Source of the DNA: Ichthyophonus hoferi
Lineage: Eukaryota; Opisthokonta; Ichthyosporea; Ichthyophonida; Ichthyophonidae
NCBI GenBank assembly: GCA_002751075.1
Contig: NAOQ01000288.1
Location: 38,664-87,887, forward strand
Reading direction: 5' to 3'
DNA length: 49,224 bases
Both the position numbers and the translations under genes were made by a program. The notes under the pieces were generated by a model that worked only from the letters and a program-made list of their open reading frames with translations, had not been told where the DNA came from and did not search any database. Below, one piece after another: positions 1 to 9,900 of the stretch. Within the stretch, counting starts at the first letter, position 1. Every line of letters begins with the position of its first letter.

Positions 1-1539
1 GAATCCGGTTAGTTTATTGATTATCCTTGTACTAATGCGACGATCACTACATTTTTTGGTTTGTTCCCTTGGAGAGATGTATTCCTTCTCTTTTTCACGC
101 AAAGTGAAAAAAAAACGTTTGGTAATTGCAACCATGATGAGATACGCTATGCCGTTCTCAAGTCAACTATTTACATACTTCAACTTTATATCTTAATATG
201 ACTGAATATATAGTTTCTTCTCAGTAGCTCAACTTGTCGCTCATTGGATAAAGTAAAAAATGCGTTAATTCAACAGCTCAAAAAAAAATATGCAGTCGTT
301 TTCCGTATTAAATCTGTTTAGATATTAGATTTATATTACAAGTTCATAAATAATAAAAATGAACGAAAATAACGTTTTTATTAATTTTAATAGTACATTG
401 TTTGTTATTTAACATTGGAAAATTATGCTCGTCAGATCGTCATAAGGTTTGTAACCCAATAATATATTTTAGTTGTCTTGTTTTGGATATTTCAGTTATG
501 ATTGGACAAGGAAAGTATATGTTATTGCTTCGTTTAAAACATCATTGGATTATACTTTTACGTTATACCAATATCATAAGCAACAAAAGCCAATTGAATG
601 TCACATAAAAATCTATTGTTTTTGGTAATTAAAACACAGACATATAATATGCATGTTTAGATGATCTTAATCGACCAAAACTCGCACATGCAAGGTGTGT
701 TATCTAATTTCACACAGCGAAAGTCGAGAATATGATTGATTCATCCTACTAGCTCATTACGTCATTTCTATTAAGTTACATTAAATGGAAACAGTCTTGA
801 TAGGCAAATAAATAAATGCGTTAGTTAGATGGAGATTGACATTTGTTTATTATTTTTATTTCATACCATATATCCATTGTTCCGGAATCTGGCCTCAATT
901 CAGTCAGATCCAAGTAGAGTAACTTAACGTCATCAGCTAAACCTTCATCCTATCAATCATATCAGTTCAGGAGAAGCTTCAAAACTATAAACTAGAAGAG
1001 TACTACGTCATATATGGCAGGCACTGGCGCTCGAGAACAATAATTATAAATAAAGTATTGTAATATACTGCATTTTCTATTCTTGGGGTTTCAATATTTC
1101 AAAAAAATCAAAGTACATTTTCGAAATACCGTTCCTGGCATAAATAGGATGCAAACGGTAAAAGATTTTTTTACTAGTAAGCAACTCAACAAAATACCAC
1201 TATTTAACATCGTGTTCTCAAGGCAGTAGCAAACCCGGAGCCAGTAAGAGCATACAACCGTTTTTTTCATTTTGGTCCCATGCTCCAGTCACTTCCGATA
1301 TCAGCAGGTACCTGGTTCGTTTAGTGAATTACAATCCTATAGATAAGCAGACCACATTTGGGCATATCTATATCTATGTGTATTTCTTTATAGCTATTAT
1401 CATGTTATATTATTGATAATTACTATTACATACGTAAGTAAATCTACAAAACCAGGCATTCCAGGGCTTTTAAATTATGATTGAACCCTAAATTCAGAAT
1501 ACTCCAGAGAGGTGTGATCATAGACTTGTTATGGACTTT
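1..1539. other. gene-free AT-rich flank
   Basis: I see no exon series, conserved protein or structured repeat here. The short ORF at 402-608 starts at a non-ATG codon and has no recognisable content, so I did not call it. Confidence 0.5.
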
Positions 1540-1845
1540 TTAACTAAATAGACTTCGGTTACCCCAATGTGAATCATATAATCCGTGTTCCTTGGGATGG
1601 GTCGGTAAAAATAGTTGGCGGGCGTACTGTATTGACATGTTAAATACCCATTCAAAATGATTGATCAAATTTAAACCAGGCAATGACAGAGGTCCTACTA
1701 CTAAGTATGTACTATAGCCATGAGCCATAGATGTAAGCAATAAATACATCACAGATCTGTTTATTAATAGAAAACATAAAAAAACAACCAACAACTGCTT
1801 GTTCGCCGGAGAATTATTTAGACATACTATAGCCACGAAAGCCAT
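1540..1845 (-). CDS. unrecognised ORF, 101 codons, doubtful
   Basis: An open frame on the minus strand starts with ATG at 1845. It has a hydrophobic stretch near residues 18-40 and a more polar tail containing HPKEHGLYDSHWGNRS. No family is recognised. Its first half lies in the first copy of a direct repeat (1711-1960), and the second copy does not keep the frame open. It may be a decayed coding remnant or chance. Its neighbours are the other intron-free ORFs of the 1.5-4.3 kb island. Confidence 0.2.
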   Translation of the reverse strand: MAFVAIVCLNNSPANKQLLVVFLCFLLINRSVMYLLLTSMAHGYSTYLVVGPLSLPGLNLINHFEWVFNMSIQYARQLFLPTHPKEHGLYDSHWGNRSLFS

Positions 1846-1960
1846 TTAGATGCTATAACCATGAGCCATAGATGTAATAAACTACATTTTTTTTTATTAA
1901 TAGAAAACATTAGAAGCAACTAACAATCAATTGTTTGTTAGCCGAAGTTGCGCAAGACAA
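1711..1960. repeat. imperfect direct repeat, two copies of about 110-140 bp
   Basis: The unit beginning actatagccatgagccatag (about 1711) recurs as gctataaccatgagccatag (about 1851). Both copies go on through 'tagatgtaa', a 'ttattaatagaaaaca' block and a 'caac..aattgttngttngccg' block. The copies differ by substitutions and small gaps, so the duplication is not recent. Confidence 0.75.
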
Positions 1961-2308
1961 TATTATACCTACTGTAGCAGTTTGTGAGGGCAATGTATTA
2001 TAACTTATTAAACGTGCATGTGAAAAAATAGATGCACTCAGTTGTAGCATTTAAGCATTATAAAGTGCACCAACAATAGCAAGAGTTACGTCTGTAACAC
2101 GGCTTCTTGAAATCCTTAAAACACGGGTATTCGCAAGCTTATTATGCTCTTTTACCATAGAAGTGCTACAAGATCGTTAACTGCGAATGAACACCTTACT
2201 TTGCTTGGGCCGATCTTTGATAGCAAGCGCTAATATAATGTTTTATTTCAATTAATCGTATATTGTTCTATTAATAGTAAGTAGAACTATTCCTGTCATA
2301 GTAGGCGG

Positions 2309-2578
2309 TTAACTGAGCACATTTTCATCAATGAGGATACGAGTTAATTTGCCATAAACAGGGACACAATAGTATTTAAGTGTTGCAACAAGATCAGGCA
2401 ATTCTAGTGGGTCTCTGTGACTTATCGTGAGTTGGATTAGCAAATCTTTACAATCAGTTCGATTTTTGAAAATACAGATGCTAATCGCAATTAACCCGCA
2501 TGATGAGATCAGACAAGTCGAAAGGAAAACCAAAATAACTAATAAATATCGGCCGTTCAACCCCCGTCGCTCACACAT
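2309..2578 (-). CDS. hypothetical lipoprotein-like small ORF, 89 aa
   Basis: The frame runs from ATG at 2578 to TAA at 2309-2311. The N-terminus is short and basic (MCERRGLNGR), followed by a strongly hydrophobic stretch (residues 11-24) and a cysteine after LISS, the layout of a bacterial lipoprotein signal (L-I-S-S-C). The polar remainder (residues 38-89) has mixed, protein-like composition. No family is recognised and no introns are seen. It could be a fragment of bacterial origin, a small secreted eukaryotic protein, or chance. Confidence 0.3.
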   Translation of the reverse strand: MCERRGLNGRYLLVILVFLSTCLISSCGLIAISICIFKNRTDCKDLLIQLTISHRDPLELPDLVATLKYYCVPVYGKLTRILIDENVLS

Positions 2579-2749
2579 ACGCGGCCCCTGGTACCTTTAC
2601 CTTTGCATTTAATTATATGTTTGTAATAACCACATTGTTACTGTAATACCTGATCCACTATTAGCACTCATCCGATAATCAATGTTCATATCTCTCACTC
2701 GCTCACTCGTTCAAAAATAAAAAAACGGCCCACTAGCATTAACTCGTAA

Positions 2750-3046
2750 CAACGTAATAATAGATATTATCTACAACGTAATATATCACCTCTTACTGAT
2801 TTAACACACTGTGTCATAAACATTATCAAGTATAAACGAACTAAAGTAGGAATCCCTCCTTCAGTAATAGCTGAAAATAATCGCAATATGTATCTAGAGA
2901 TAGAGCCAACATATACGCCTGCTTTTACATTGTCCTCTATAGAAAGTAGATTAGGTCAATTAGCTATTATTACTACTAGTTTAGAAATTTGGACAATTAT
3001 TCACAAAAAACAAAGAGATCCCAAAGAACTGTGGGTAAGTCACTAG
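2750..3046 (+). CDS. coding-like open frame without its own start
   Basis: This frame is open for 98 codons between an in-frame TAA (2747-2749) and TAG (3044-3046), which is long for DNA this AT-rich. The translation looks protein-like: it includes YKRTKVGIPPSVIAENNRN, then LEIEPTYTPAFTLSSIESR and EIWTIIHKKQRDPKELW. There is no ATG before the middle of the frame. A donor-like gtaagt follows the last Trp at 3035, but any downstream acceptor is too close for an intron of the size seen elsewhere here. I do not recognise the family. Best read as a gene fragment. Confidence 0.25.
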   Translation, partial: QRNNRYYLQRNISPLTDLTHCVINIIKYKRTKVGIPPSVIAENNRNMYLEIEPTYTPAFTLSSIESRLGQLAIITTSLEIWTIIHKKQRDPKELWVSH

Positions 3047-3301
3047 AACTAACAGAGATTCTTGCACATTTTTTACCTCAAATTCTCTGCTTACAATACT
3101 CAGCTGCCACCCTGCACATTGGAGAGAGAAGTACTATACAGCCTAAAATCAACCAGGTTAATTAATTTAGAATCAATATAGACTAATCAAAGGAGATAAA
3201 ATATTAGAACATTTTTCATAGATAATCTAATATCATAGATTACAACACTGAAATATTATAGAGTTTAAATCAGTTACAAATACAGTACATACTCTATGTA
3301 G

Positions 3302-3529
3302 ATGAAAAAAATACTAATAGTTATATTAAGCGTACTAGCTGCCAACTAGAGCTACGCATGTTCTCCGGACAAAAAGCTAATATATTCAACATTAATTTAT
3401 TTTAAAAAAATGCCTGAGAAGAACCTATTGTTAACCTTTATTTGATTAATAAGTATAGCAATTGATGGTAGTTTTAGTGACTTAGGACTTAGCTACATGC
3501 TTTGAGGTCTCCAATTGAGTGTTGTATAA
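3302..3529 (+). pseudogene. signal-peptide-like ORF with in-frame TAG and two TGA
   Basis: From ATG at 3302 the frame reads MKKILIVILSVLAAN, a typical Sec signal core, then TAG, then SYACSPDKKLIYSTLIYF and on to TAA at 3527-3529. Two in-frame TGA codons fall where a tryptophan would be unremarkable (between TFI and LIS, and between YML and GLQ). SYA-C after the hydrophobic core looks like a lipoprotein cleavage site. It may be a decayed gene of bacterial or organellar origin, or chance. Nuclear genes in this window use TGA as a stop (DTWD1, TRM13). Confidence 0.2.
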
Positions 3530-3657
3530 TAGGAGTATATACATATATATACATATATTGTGATAGCCAGTACTAACTTTCTATTTAACACCAATGTTGC
3601 CAAGTTCAATAACTTAAGACTGAAATCGCAGCATATATTGAGATCCCTACCAGGAAA

Positions 3658-3777
3658 ATGATTACACTAATTGTAGCCCTAATGATTTGTAACTCTGTGA
3701 CTAAAAATCGGGCTCAAAACCATGATACCTGGGACTATATTATATTTAATTGAAAAAAATACCCTTTGAATAATTAA
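3658..3777 (+). pseudogene. second short signal-peptide-like ORF with in-frame TGA
   Basis: ATG at 3658 opens MITLIVALMICNSVTKNRAQ, a hydrophobic N-terminus, followed by NHDTWDYIIFN, a TGA at 3751-3753, and KKYPLNN before TAA. It resembles its neighbours at 3302 and 3985 only in layout. Family unknown; real translation is doubtful. Confidence 0.15.
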
Positions 3778-3984
3778 AGTATAAAATAATAGACATTGGT
3801 AAAGACAGTTCAGTTCCTGTAACTTATATCTACTTGGAATTGAAGGAATACCAAATTAAAATATAAATATGCAATAGTAACTGGTAATAATGTTAAATAA
3901 TTGGAGCTATATAAAGAAGTACCCAGATCAAATAAATTCATTTTTTTAACATAAATATCGGTATTTCAAAAAAAAAAAAAAAAA

Positions 3985-4116
3985 ATGAATATATATCTAT
4001 ATAAATATATTTTAATCATATTCTCAATCCTTTTCAAAATTTATATCGCTAATGACATGATAAGACTTCCTAATATAGCTAAAATGGACCCTATTGCTAA
4101 CCAATCAAACTATTGA
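3985..4116 (+). CDS. short membrane-anchored or secreted ORF, 43 aa, doubtful
   Basis: ATG at 3985, directly after a run of adenines, opens MNIYLYKYILIIFSILFKIY, then a polar part ending QSNY and TGA at 4114-4116. Thirteen bases after the stop begins a hairpin followed by six thymines (4130-4155), the arrangement of a bacterial gene with an intrinsic terminator. If the TGA were read through, the frame would stay open to 4305. Not recognised. Confidence 0.2.
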   Translation: MNIYLYKYILIIFSILFKIYIANDMIRLPNIAKMDPIANQSNY

Positions 4117-4129
4117 GATTTAATTAATT

Positions 4130-4155
4130 CCTCCATAAAATTTAGGAGGTTTTTT
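4130..4155 (+). terminator. bacterial-style intrinsic-terminator-like hairpin
   Basis: CCTCC (4130-4134) pairs with GGAGG (4145-4149). Inside, TAAA pairs with TTTA with one unpaired A on each side of the turn, and TTTTTT follows at 4150-4155. Such a hairpin with a T tract ends transcription in bacteria and has no standard role for RNA polymerase II. It may be chance in AT-rich DNA. Confidence 0.4.
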
Positions 4156-4305
4156 ACTTTATTTAACTTTCCTGTCACAGACAAGTACAAATCTAGACTA
4201 AAATATGTTATAGTAGTCCCAAAAGAATGCCTTTTAACTGAATGTAGGATAAAGTGTATGTCTATATACACATACATTCATACAAACAAACATATATATC
4301 TATAA

Positions 4306-5057
4306 ATGCACCTAAATACATAATGTATGCAACGACATTACCAGATTAAGTATTGACCGTAATATTTTGTTCACTCAACAAATCAAATCGTAGCCACCCT
4401 AGCAACCTGATCGACAATCTAATAAATCATCCAACCATTTCCCAGTCCTATATAGTGTTCCCTTGCTGCCTCAAAAAATCCTTCTCCCTTCCAGTCCTAA
4501 ACAGGCAAAAATAGAGCTAATCACTTTCTTCTCTTTCTTCTATCCAATCAGAGTCTGAGAGGGAGTTAGGCTAAGAAGACCATTGGCTCCTTTTTCATGG
4601 CGTCTAGTAGACATACACCAACCCATAGATGAAACTGTAAGGAAAGGTTAAGGAAAGAAAACATTATGTGGAGATAGAGAAGCAATATATATATATAAAG
4701 GTGTTAATAAGAGAGAGACAGGGGGAAAGTAAGACATAAATGGATTCTTGTAACCAATTAATTATGAATCAGTTTCCATAAGGGAAAGGAAAAGAGAAGA
4801 TGAGGAGGTACATATTAGGTAGGAGAGAAGGAGGTATATGTACATAGAGGGTAGGAGAGGGATATGTAGATAAAGGGAGGGAAAAAAAGGAGGGACTTCA
4901 AGACAACCAAAACGAGAATGATATGAAAGAGTGGGAACTCACATCAGAGGATATAGTGTAGTGTAGGGTAAAACATACGTGTTCTTATGGTTCTCTTCCT
5001 CTCCTCCCCTTACCTCCTCTCTCTATATACATGTATCCAAGCAAACATAACCCTTTA
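4306..5057. other. intergenic, AG-rich on the plus strand
   Basis: No coding evidence. 4560-4900 is strikingly purine-rich on the plus strand (runs such as gggaaaggaaaagagaagatg). This lies downstream of EMC6, which reads the other way. Confidence 0.5.
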
Positions 5058-5905
5058 TTACCTAACATTTCTCACACCAACATTAATAAAAAGATACGTC
5101 CAGAACAGCACATAGGATAGGAGGTGACCAAGGACACCGTCAAAAGCAAGCTGGGACCAGGACGTGAAGTAGAGATCAGGGTCATTGTTGGCCTTACGCA
5201 CTAACAACAAGGTCATAATAAGACTGGCTCCACCATAGAACAGGAACCCTGTCACGTTGGTTAACCCTAGGATACCTGCTACACAGCCACCTACGGCTGA
5301 CACCAGGATACGACTGATGTGAGGGAGAAGGAGAGCGAGAGCCAAAGGGAAGAGGAGGGTAAGATGGGGTGGAGAAGAGCAAGGTAAAGGGAGTGAAGTA
5401 GAAATAGATGAAAGCACATAGGAGAAACAAAGTTGGAATAAGTAAAATAGACAAAACATCAACCATTGTGTTTTCTTTATGTATTTAAATGAAGATAAAA
5501 CTAGAAGTAAAAAGAACATGAAGAAAACAAAAAAATAAAACAAAAAAAAATAAAAATAAAAATGGCAATTGTGTAAGCGTAGGTGTATATGTTTTTAATA
5601 TAACTCTTAATTCATAAAAGTAGCATAATTAAGGCAAAAGGTATAACCAAAGTCCACGAATAAGCTAACCACTTTTGACAACCACAGCTGATCCATACAC
5701 CCAATATAGCACTCCTAAAAAAACATACTGGTTCTTAATATAAATCAAAGAACAACCAACAAGGGAAAGGCAAGCAAGCTTGTGAAACATAGATAAGACA
5801 CAAACATGATTCTCACCAATAATCCACCGCTTGAAGGTTCATAATCAGTGCCCTTTCATTAATAACCTCCTTGCCGAGAGAGGCAAATTCATTTGGTTGC
5901 TCCAT
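5058..5905 (-). CDS. EMC6: ER membrane protein complex subunit 6
   Basis: EMC6 is a small core membrane subunit of the EMC, the ER insertase for tail-anchored and multi-pass proteins. Two exons: 5905-5817 and 5313-5058, joined in a TG|T cysteine codon, giving 114 residues (human about 110). Exon 1 encodes MEQPNEFASLGKEVINERAL and on to the conserved DY. Exon 2 opens CRILVSAVGGCVAGILGLT, matching the family's DYCR...AGILGL signature, then a GFLFYGGASLIMTLLL membrane helix, and ends with the family's YVLFW near residue 101. Three hydrophobic segments are visible. The start has no competing upstream in-frame ATG. The gene is divergent from DTWD1. An AATAAA overlaps the stop codon (TAATAAA), so the 3' UTR is probably very short. 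Assignment rests on the sequence match and length. Confidence 0.93.
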
Positions 5906-6279
5906 CTTTTATTGTATTATTGTAATAGTTGATACTATACACCCGTAATTTACTATTAATTTGTTTTGGTTTTACATTGTTAGTAATAGGAGTTACATTT
6001 ACGTGTTTGATTTTGTAAGAAAAAGTAGGAAAAAGTATTTAAAAAATGAGATTCTATGAATTTGCAGGAATGTGTGGGTTGTATGATATTGTGGGAATAT
6101 GCAGAACAATATGCTGTTGAATATAGTAAGAAAATCCAGATAATTGCATGATGTACCACAGCCATTTTTATTTGTAGTAATTGGCTGTGCATGCATGCAT
6201 GTTTATATGTATGTTTATGTTTTATTGTTTTATGTATTGTACCTTAAACTACTAGACGTATAATTGTATAAGTGGAATA
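5906..6279. promoter_or_regulatory. shared divergent spacer between EMC6 and DTWD1
   Basis: Only 374 bp separate the two start codons on opposite strands, so this stretch must carry both core promoters and both 5' UTRs. It is AT-rich with alternating purine-pyrimidine (tgcatgcatgcatg near 6187-6200). No TATA box or initiator can be named with confidence. Confidence 0.55.
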
Positions 6280-6875
6280 ATGGCAGCGGCAGGTTTGGAA
6301 TCTTTTCCTTTAACTTCTCCTTATGCGGGAATGAAAATAGCCTCCCATGAGGCTATAAGGTGAGCGAGCTTTTTTTTATGTTTGTGTGTGTTTAGGAGAG
6401 ATAAATACCGTGGTCATCTAGGTAGCTTGTAAATAAATAAATAGATAAATAACTGATTTATTATTAATTATATATCCTTATCTTCTCCTTTACAATTTAA
6501 TTTTAAAACAACTAAATTTTAATTTTTAATTGGTCCATTATCATACCATATCCCACTAATATTACAAGTTATCTTAAAATATGCAGGGAGACTAGTGCTA
6601 TGGGCCGTCAGTTGTGCCCTAGGTGTAAGCGATCTCGTAAGCTCTATTGTTACAGTTGTCATGTTCCCATGATGAAAGACCCTGCTAGCCTACCTAGGGT
6701 CCACCTGCCTCTCTCTTGTGATATGTATGTTAGTAGGCGGTGTGTGTATTTGCGTGTATGTGTTAAGTGTGTGTCTATGTATATACTGTGCATGTATGAA
6801 CTATAATATATTATAGGTTTGATAGTATGTATGATGTTATGTATGTATGTATGTACGTATGTATGTACGTGTGGT

Positions 6876-6911
<36 letters not shown>

Positions 6912-9900
6912 CATACAAGAGTATGTGGTAGACACATGGATTACATGCATACATGCATACATATACGTATGCAAACTATTGCAATACCATCATTATTATT
7001 TCTTTTATGATGATAGTAATACCATACCTCCAATACTCCCACCTCAACTTCTTGGTCTCCTTTTATGCAATGGAATTATATGCCTTCTTACCATATTTGG
7101 GTGTTTTACCACTACAGTATTAAACATAAGCAAGAAAAGGACAGTAAAAGTACAGCTGTGCATGCCAAACTAGCGGATCCCGATAACGTGACTATCTATA
7201 CTTTTCCTGAGTTTCCGCAAGAATACGACCAGGAAAAAACAGTGTTACTGTTTCCTTCACAGGTAGGTATATGCAGGTGTGTGTGTATAGGTATATGTTT
7301 AGGTATGTGCATGTGTATATACATGTGTATTTGTGTATATGTGTAGGTAAGGTATGTATATATGTATACTATACGCTATAGTTGAAAGAATATAAGGACT
7401 GCCGATTAAGAGCGTCGCTAGGGGAACACCAATTAATTGTAAAAGGGAGCCAACTAATCACATGATATCTATCCTCTAGGATGCCAGTACCTTTGATGAA
7501 GTAGGCGATCTATCATCCATCACTAAGGTGAGCACCAATCACTTCAATACTTGTTTTGATTAGTTTTTCTATGTGTTGAGATAGTAACAATTTCTTGTAT
7601 AGTATGTATTGAACATAGCTACATACACCATAAGAATGGAAAAGCGGCTGTCGTCTTAATGAATGAATTGATTAATACTAGCCAATTAGAACACTTTATT
7701 TAATCAGTTAATTAGTCATGTGATTGCCAAATAGTCTATATATTTTGGAATATAGGTACAAGACAGTTGTAGCTTCAATTATTCAAATAATTTAAGATAG
7801 GCTGTAATTAATTAACCCTTGTTTAGTTAATTAGCTAGGTAATAATTAAATTATCGAACAGTCTGCATATAATATATGTCAATGAATGCTATATACACAC
7901 CATGGATGAAAAATAAAAGATAGTAGTCTAAATTAATTAATTAATTAATTATTAATTACTAGACTATTAATAACGTATACCAGGGTTTGATAGTGTTGGA
8001 GGTTTCTGTCTGTGACAGATTCTACTTCTTTTTTGTTCTGCAGTTATACTGAATAAAGTTTTTTTGCCTCTATTTAATTCCTTGCTTGCAATTATCGCCA
8101 CTATCCATAATGAGTGAGATCATAGCTATAATACAGTAAGATAATAACTATAACACTGTAAAATAATAACTATAACACAGTAAGATAACAGCTGCGCAGT
8201 CTGAAATTGGCAGTTATATTACTACTATACTACTATACTATACTATAAACAAATGTTTATAATTTCTATATTTGTGTTGTAAATCTATCTGTACATAGTA
8301 TATATAGTATATATAATACACATATTTCATGTACATGTATATAACTATATTTAAATGTGAACTCAACTATATAACTACAAACGTATATATATGATTACTT
8401 TTGCTTGTCCAAATGAAATATTTAAATGTAAATAGATACATGTATGTTTCTATAGTTATGTGCAATGATAAATATACTGCCATTGGAATATCTTATACTA
8501 TACTCTACTTTACTATATTATACTTTACTTTACTATATTGTATTATATTATACTATATTATACTATACTATATTACACTATACTATATTGTATTGTACTA
8601 TACTATGTTTACTATAATATATTATATTATACTATACTATACTATGTATACTATATTGTACTATACTATCTATACTATAATATATTATATTACACTATAC
8701 TATAATATATTATATTACACTATACTATAATTAGAATATTGTAAAAGGATTATAGAAGAAGAGAGGGAGAGAAGGCAAGCAGGCAGTTTATGTATTATTC
8801 TAAAGAAAGCGTGAGCTGTACATACATTCTAACATATATACTACACCATTAATAGGTATAAAGGTACACTACAAAACCACTCTGAAAGGATGAAAATGAT
8901 ATTGTTATATAGCTAGTATAATTAGTCATATACATGCGTATTTGATATTTAAAATAAAACATTCATGCTTGTAAACAGACCATGTATTAATATACGAGAC
9001 CATACACTAGGCCGTGTTTGTGGATTGTACATGGCAACAAACCTATGGCATTACCACCCACCCTGCTCTGAAGGGGCTCAGAAAGATTCGTCTCAACGCA
9101 GTCAATACACTGTTTTGGAGGTACACAACCTAATCTAATACTAGTTATGTTATGTTATGTTATGTTATGTTATGTTATGTTATGTTATGTTATGTTATGT
9201 TATGTTATGTTATGTTATGTTATGTTATGTTATGTTATGTTATATTATTTTATGTTATGTTATGTTATGTTATATTATGTTATATTGTGTTATGTTATGT
9301 TATGCTATGTTATGCTATGCTTTTAATGTCATTTTATATATATTATAGCTTGAATATGATTGCTTAGACAACTTGTGAATGTAATTTATGTTATGTTCAG
9401 ACACTAATAGGATGTATACTGGTTTATTGCTGTGAAAATTACTTTAATATACGATTATATCTTTTTTATCTTATGCTCCAATTTTAAGCTTTATTTATAA
9501 ATATTAATTTACATGTATAGTGGCTAGCGCTACCACTGTGATGTCAGGTGTAATACCATTTAAAACGTTAAAATCATTTAACCTATAAGGATTGTTCATA
9601 AATATGTAAGACCATTTAGAACAAAGTGGAAAGAAAGATAGATAAAAAAGTTTATCTTGGATAATATATGTATATTAATATTAAAATTTGTATTTTGAAA
9701 TGTTAGTCAAAAATTTAAGTTTATCTATATTAGGCTATATTTGCTCACGACCAGTTGGAGCGTGTATTTTACTTAGGGCTGAATCAACCAATAAGAAATG
9801 ACTATGATTGCACCCCCAATTGCATTTTTACATCTTTTTTATCCCTGGAGTCTACCGAATACAATTTTAAGCTACTAACGGCTACATTCAATTGGCTTTT

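Noticed and set aside
1930-2245. Minus-strand pieces reminiscent of Sua5/YrdC (AIKDRP, ATSAN)
   Set aside because: The pieces are in frames broken by several stops and their spacing does not fit the family.
2556-2590. gctcacacatacgcgg matching the AHTYA part of the 28.9 kb repeat
   Set aside because: Only about 16 bp match; flanks do not align, so it is probably chance.
5194-5466. 90-codon minus-strand ORF
   Set aside because: Out-of-frame shadow of EMC6 exon 2 and its intron.
8401-8730. 109-codon ORF
   Set aside because: Low-complexity TATAC-type satellite inside a DTWD1 intron.
9152-9367. Overlapping ORFs of MLCYV repeats
   Set aside because: Artefact of the TTATG pentanucleotide array.
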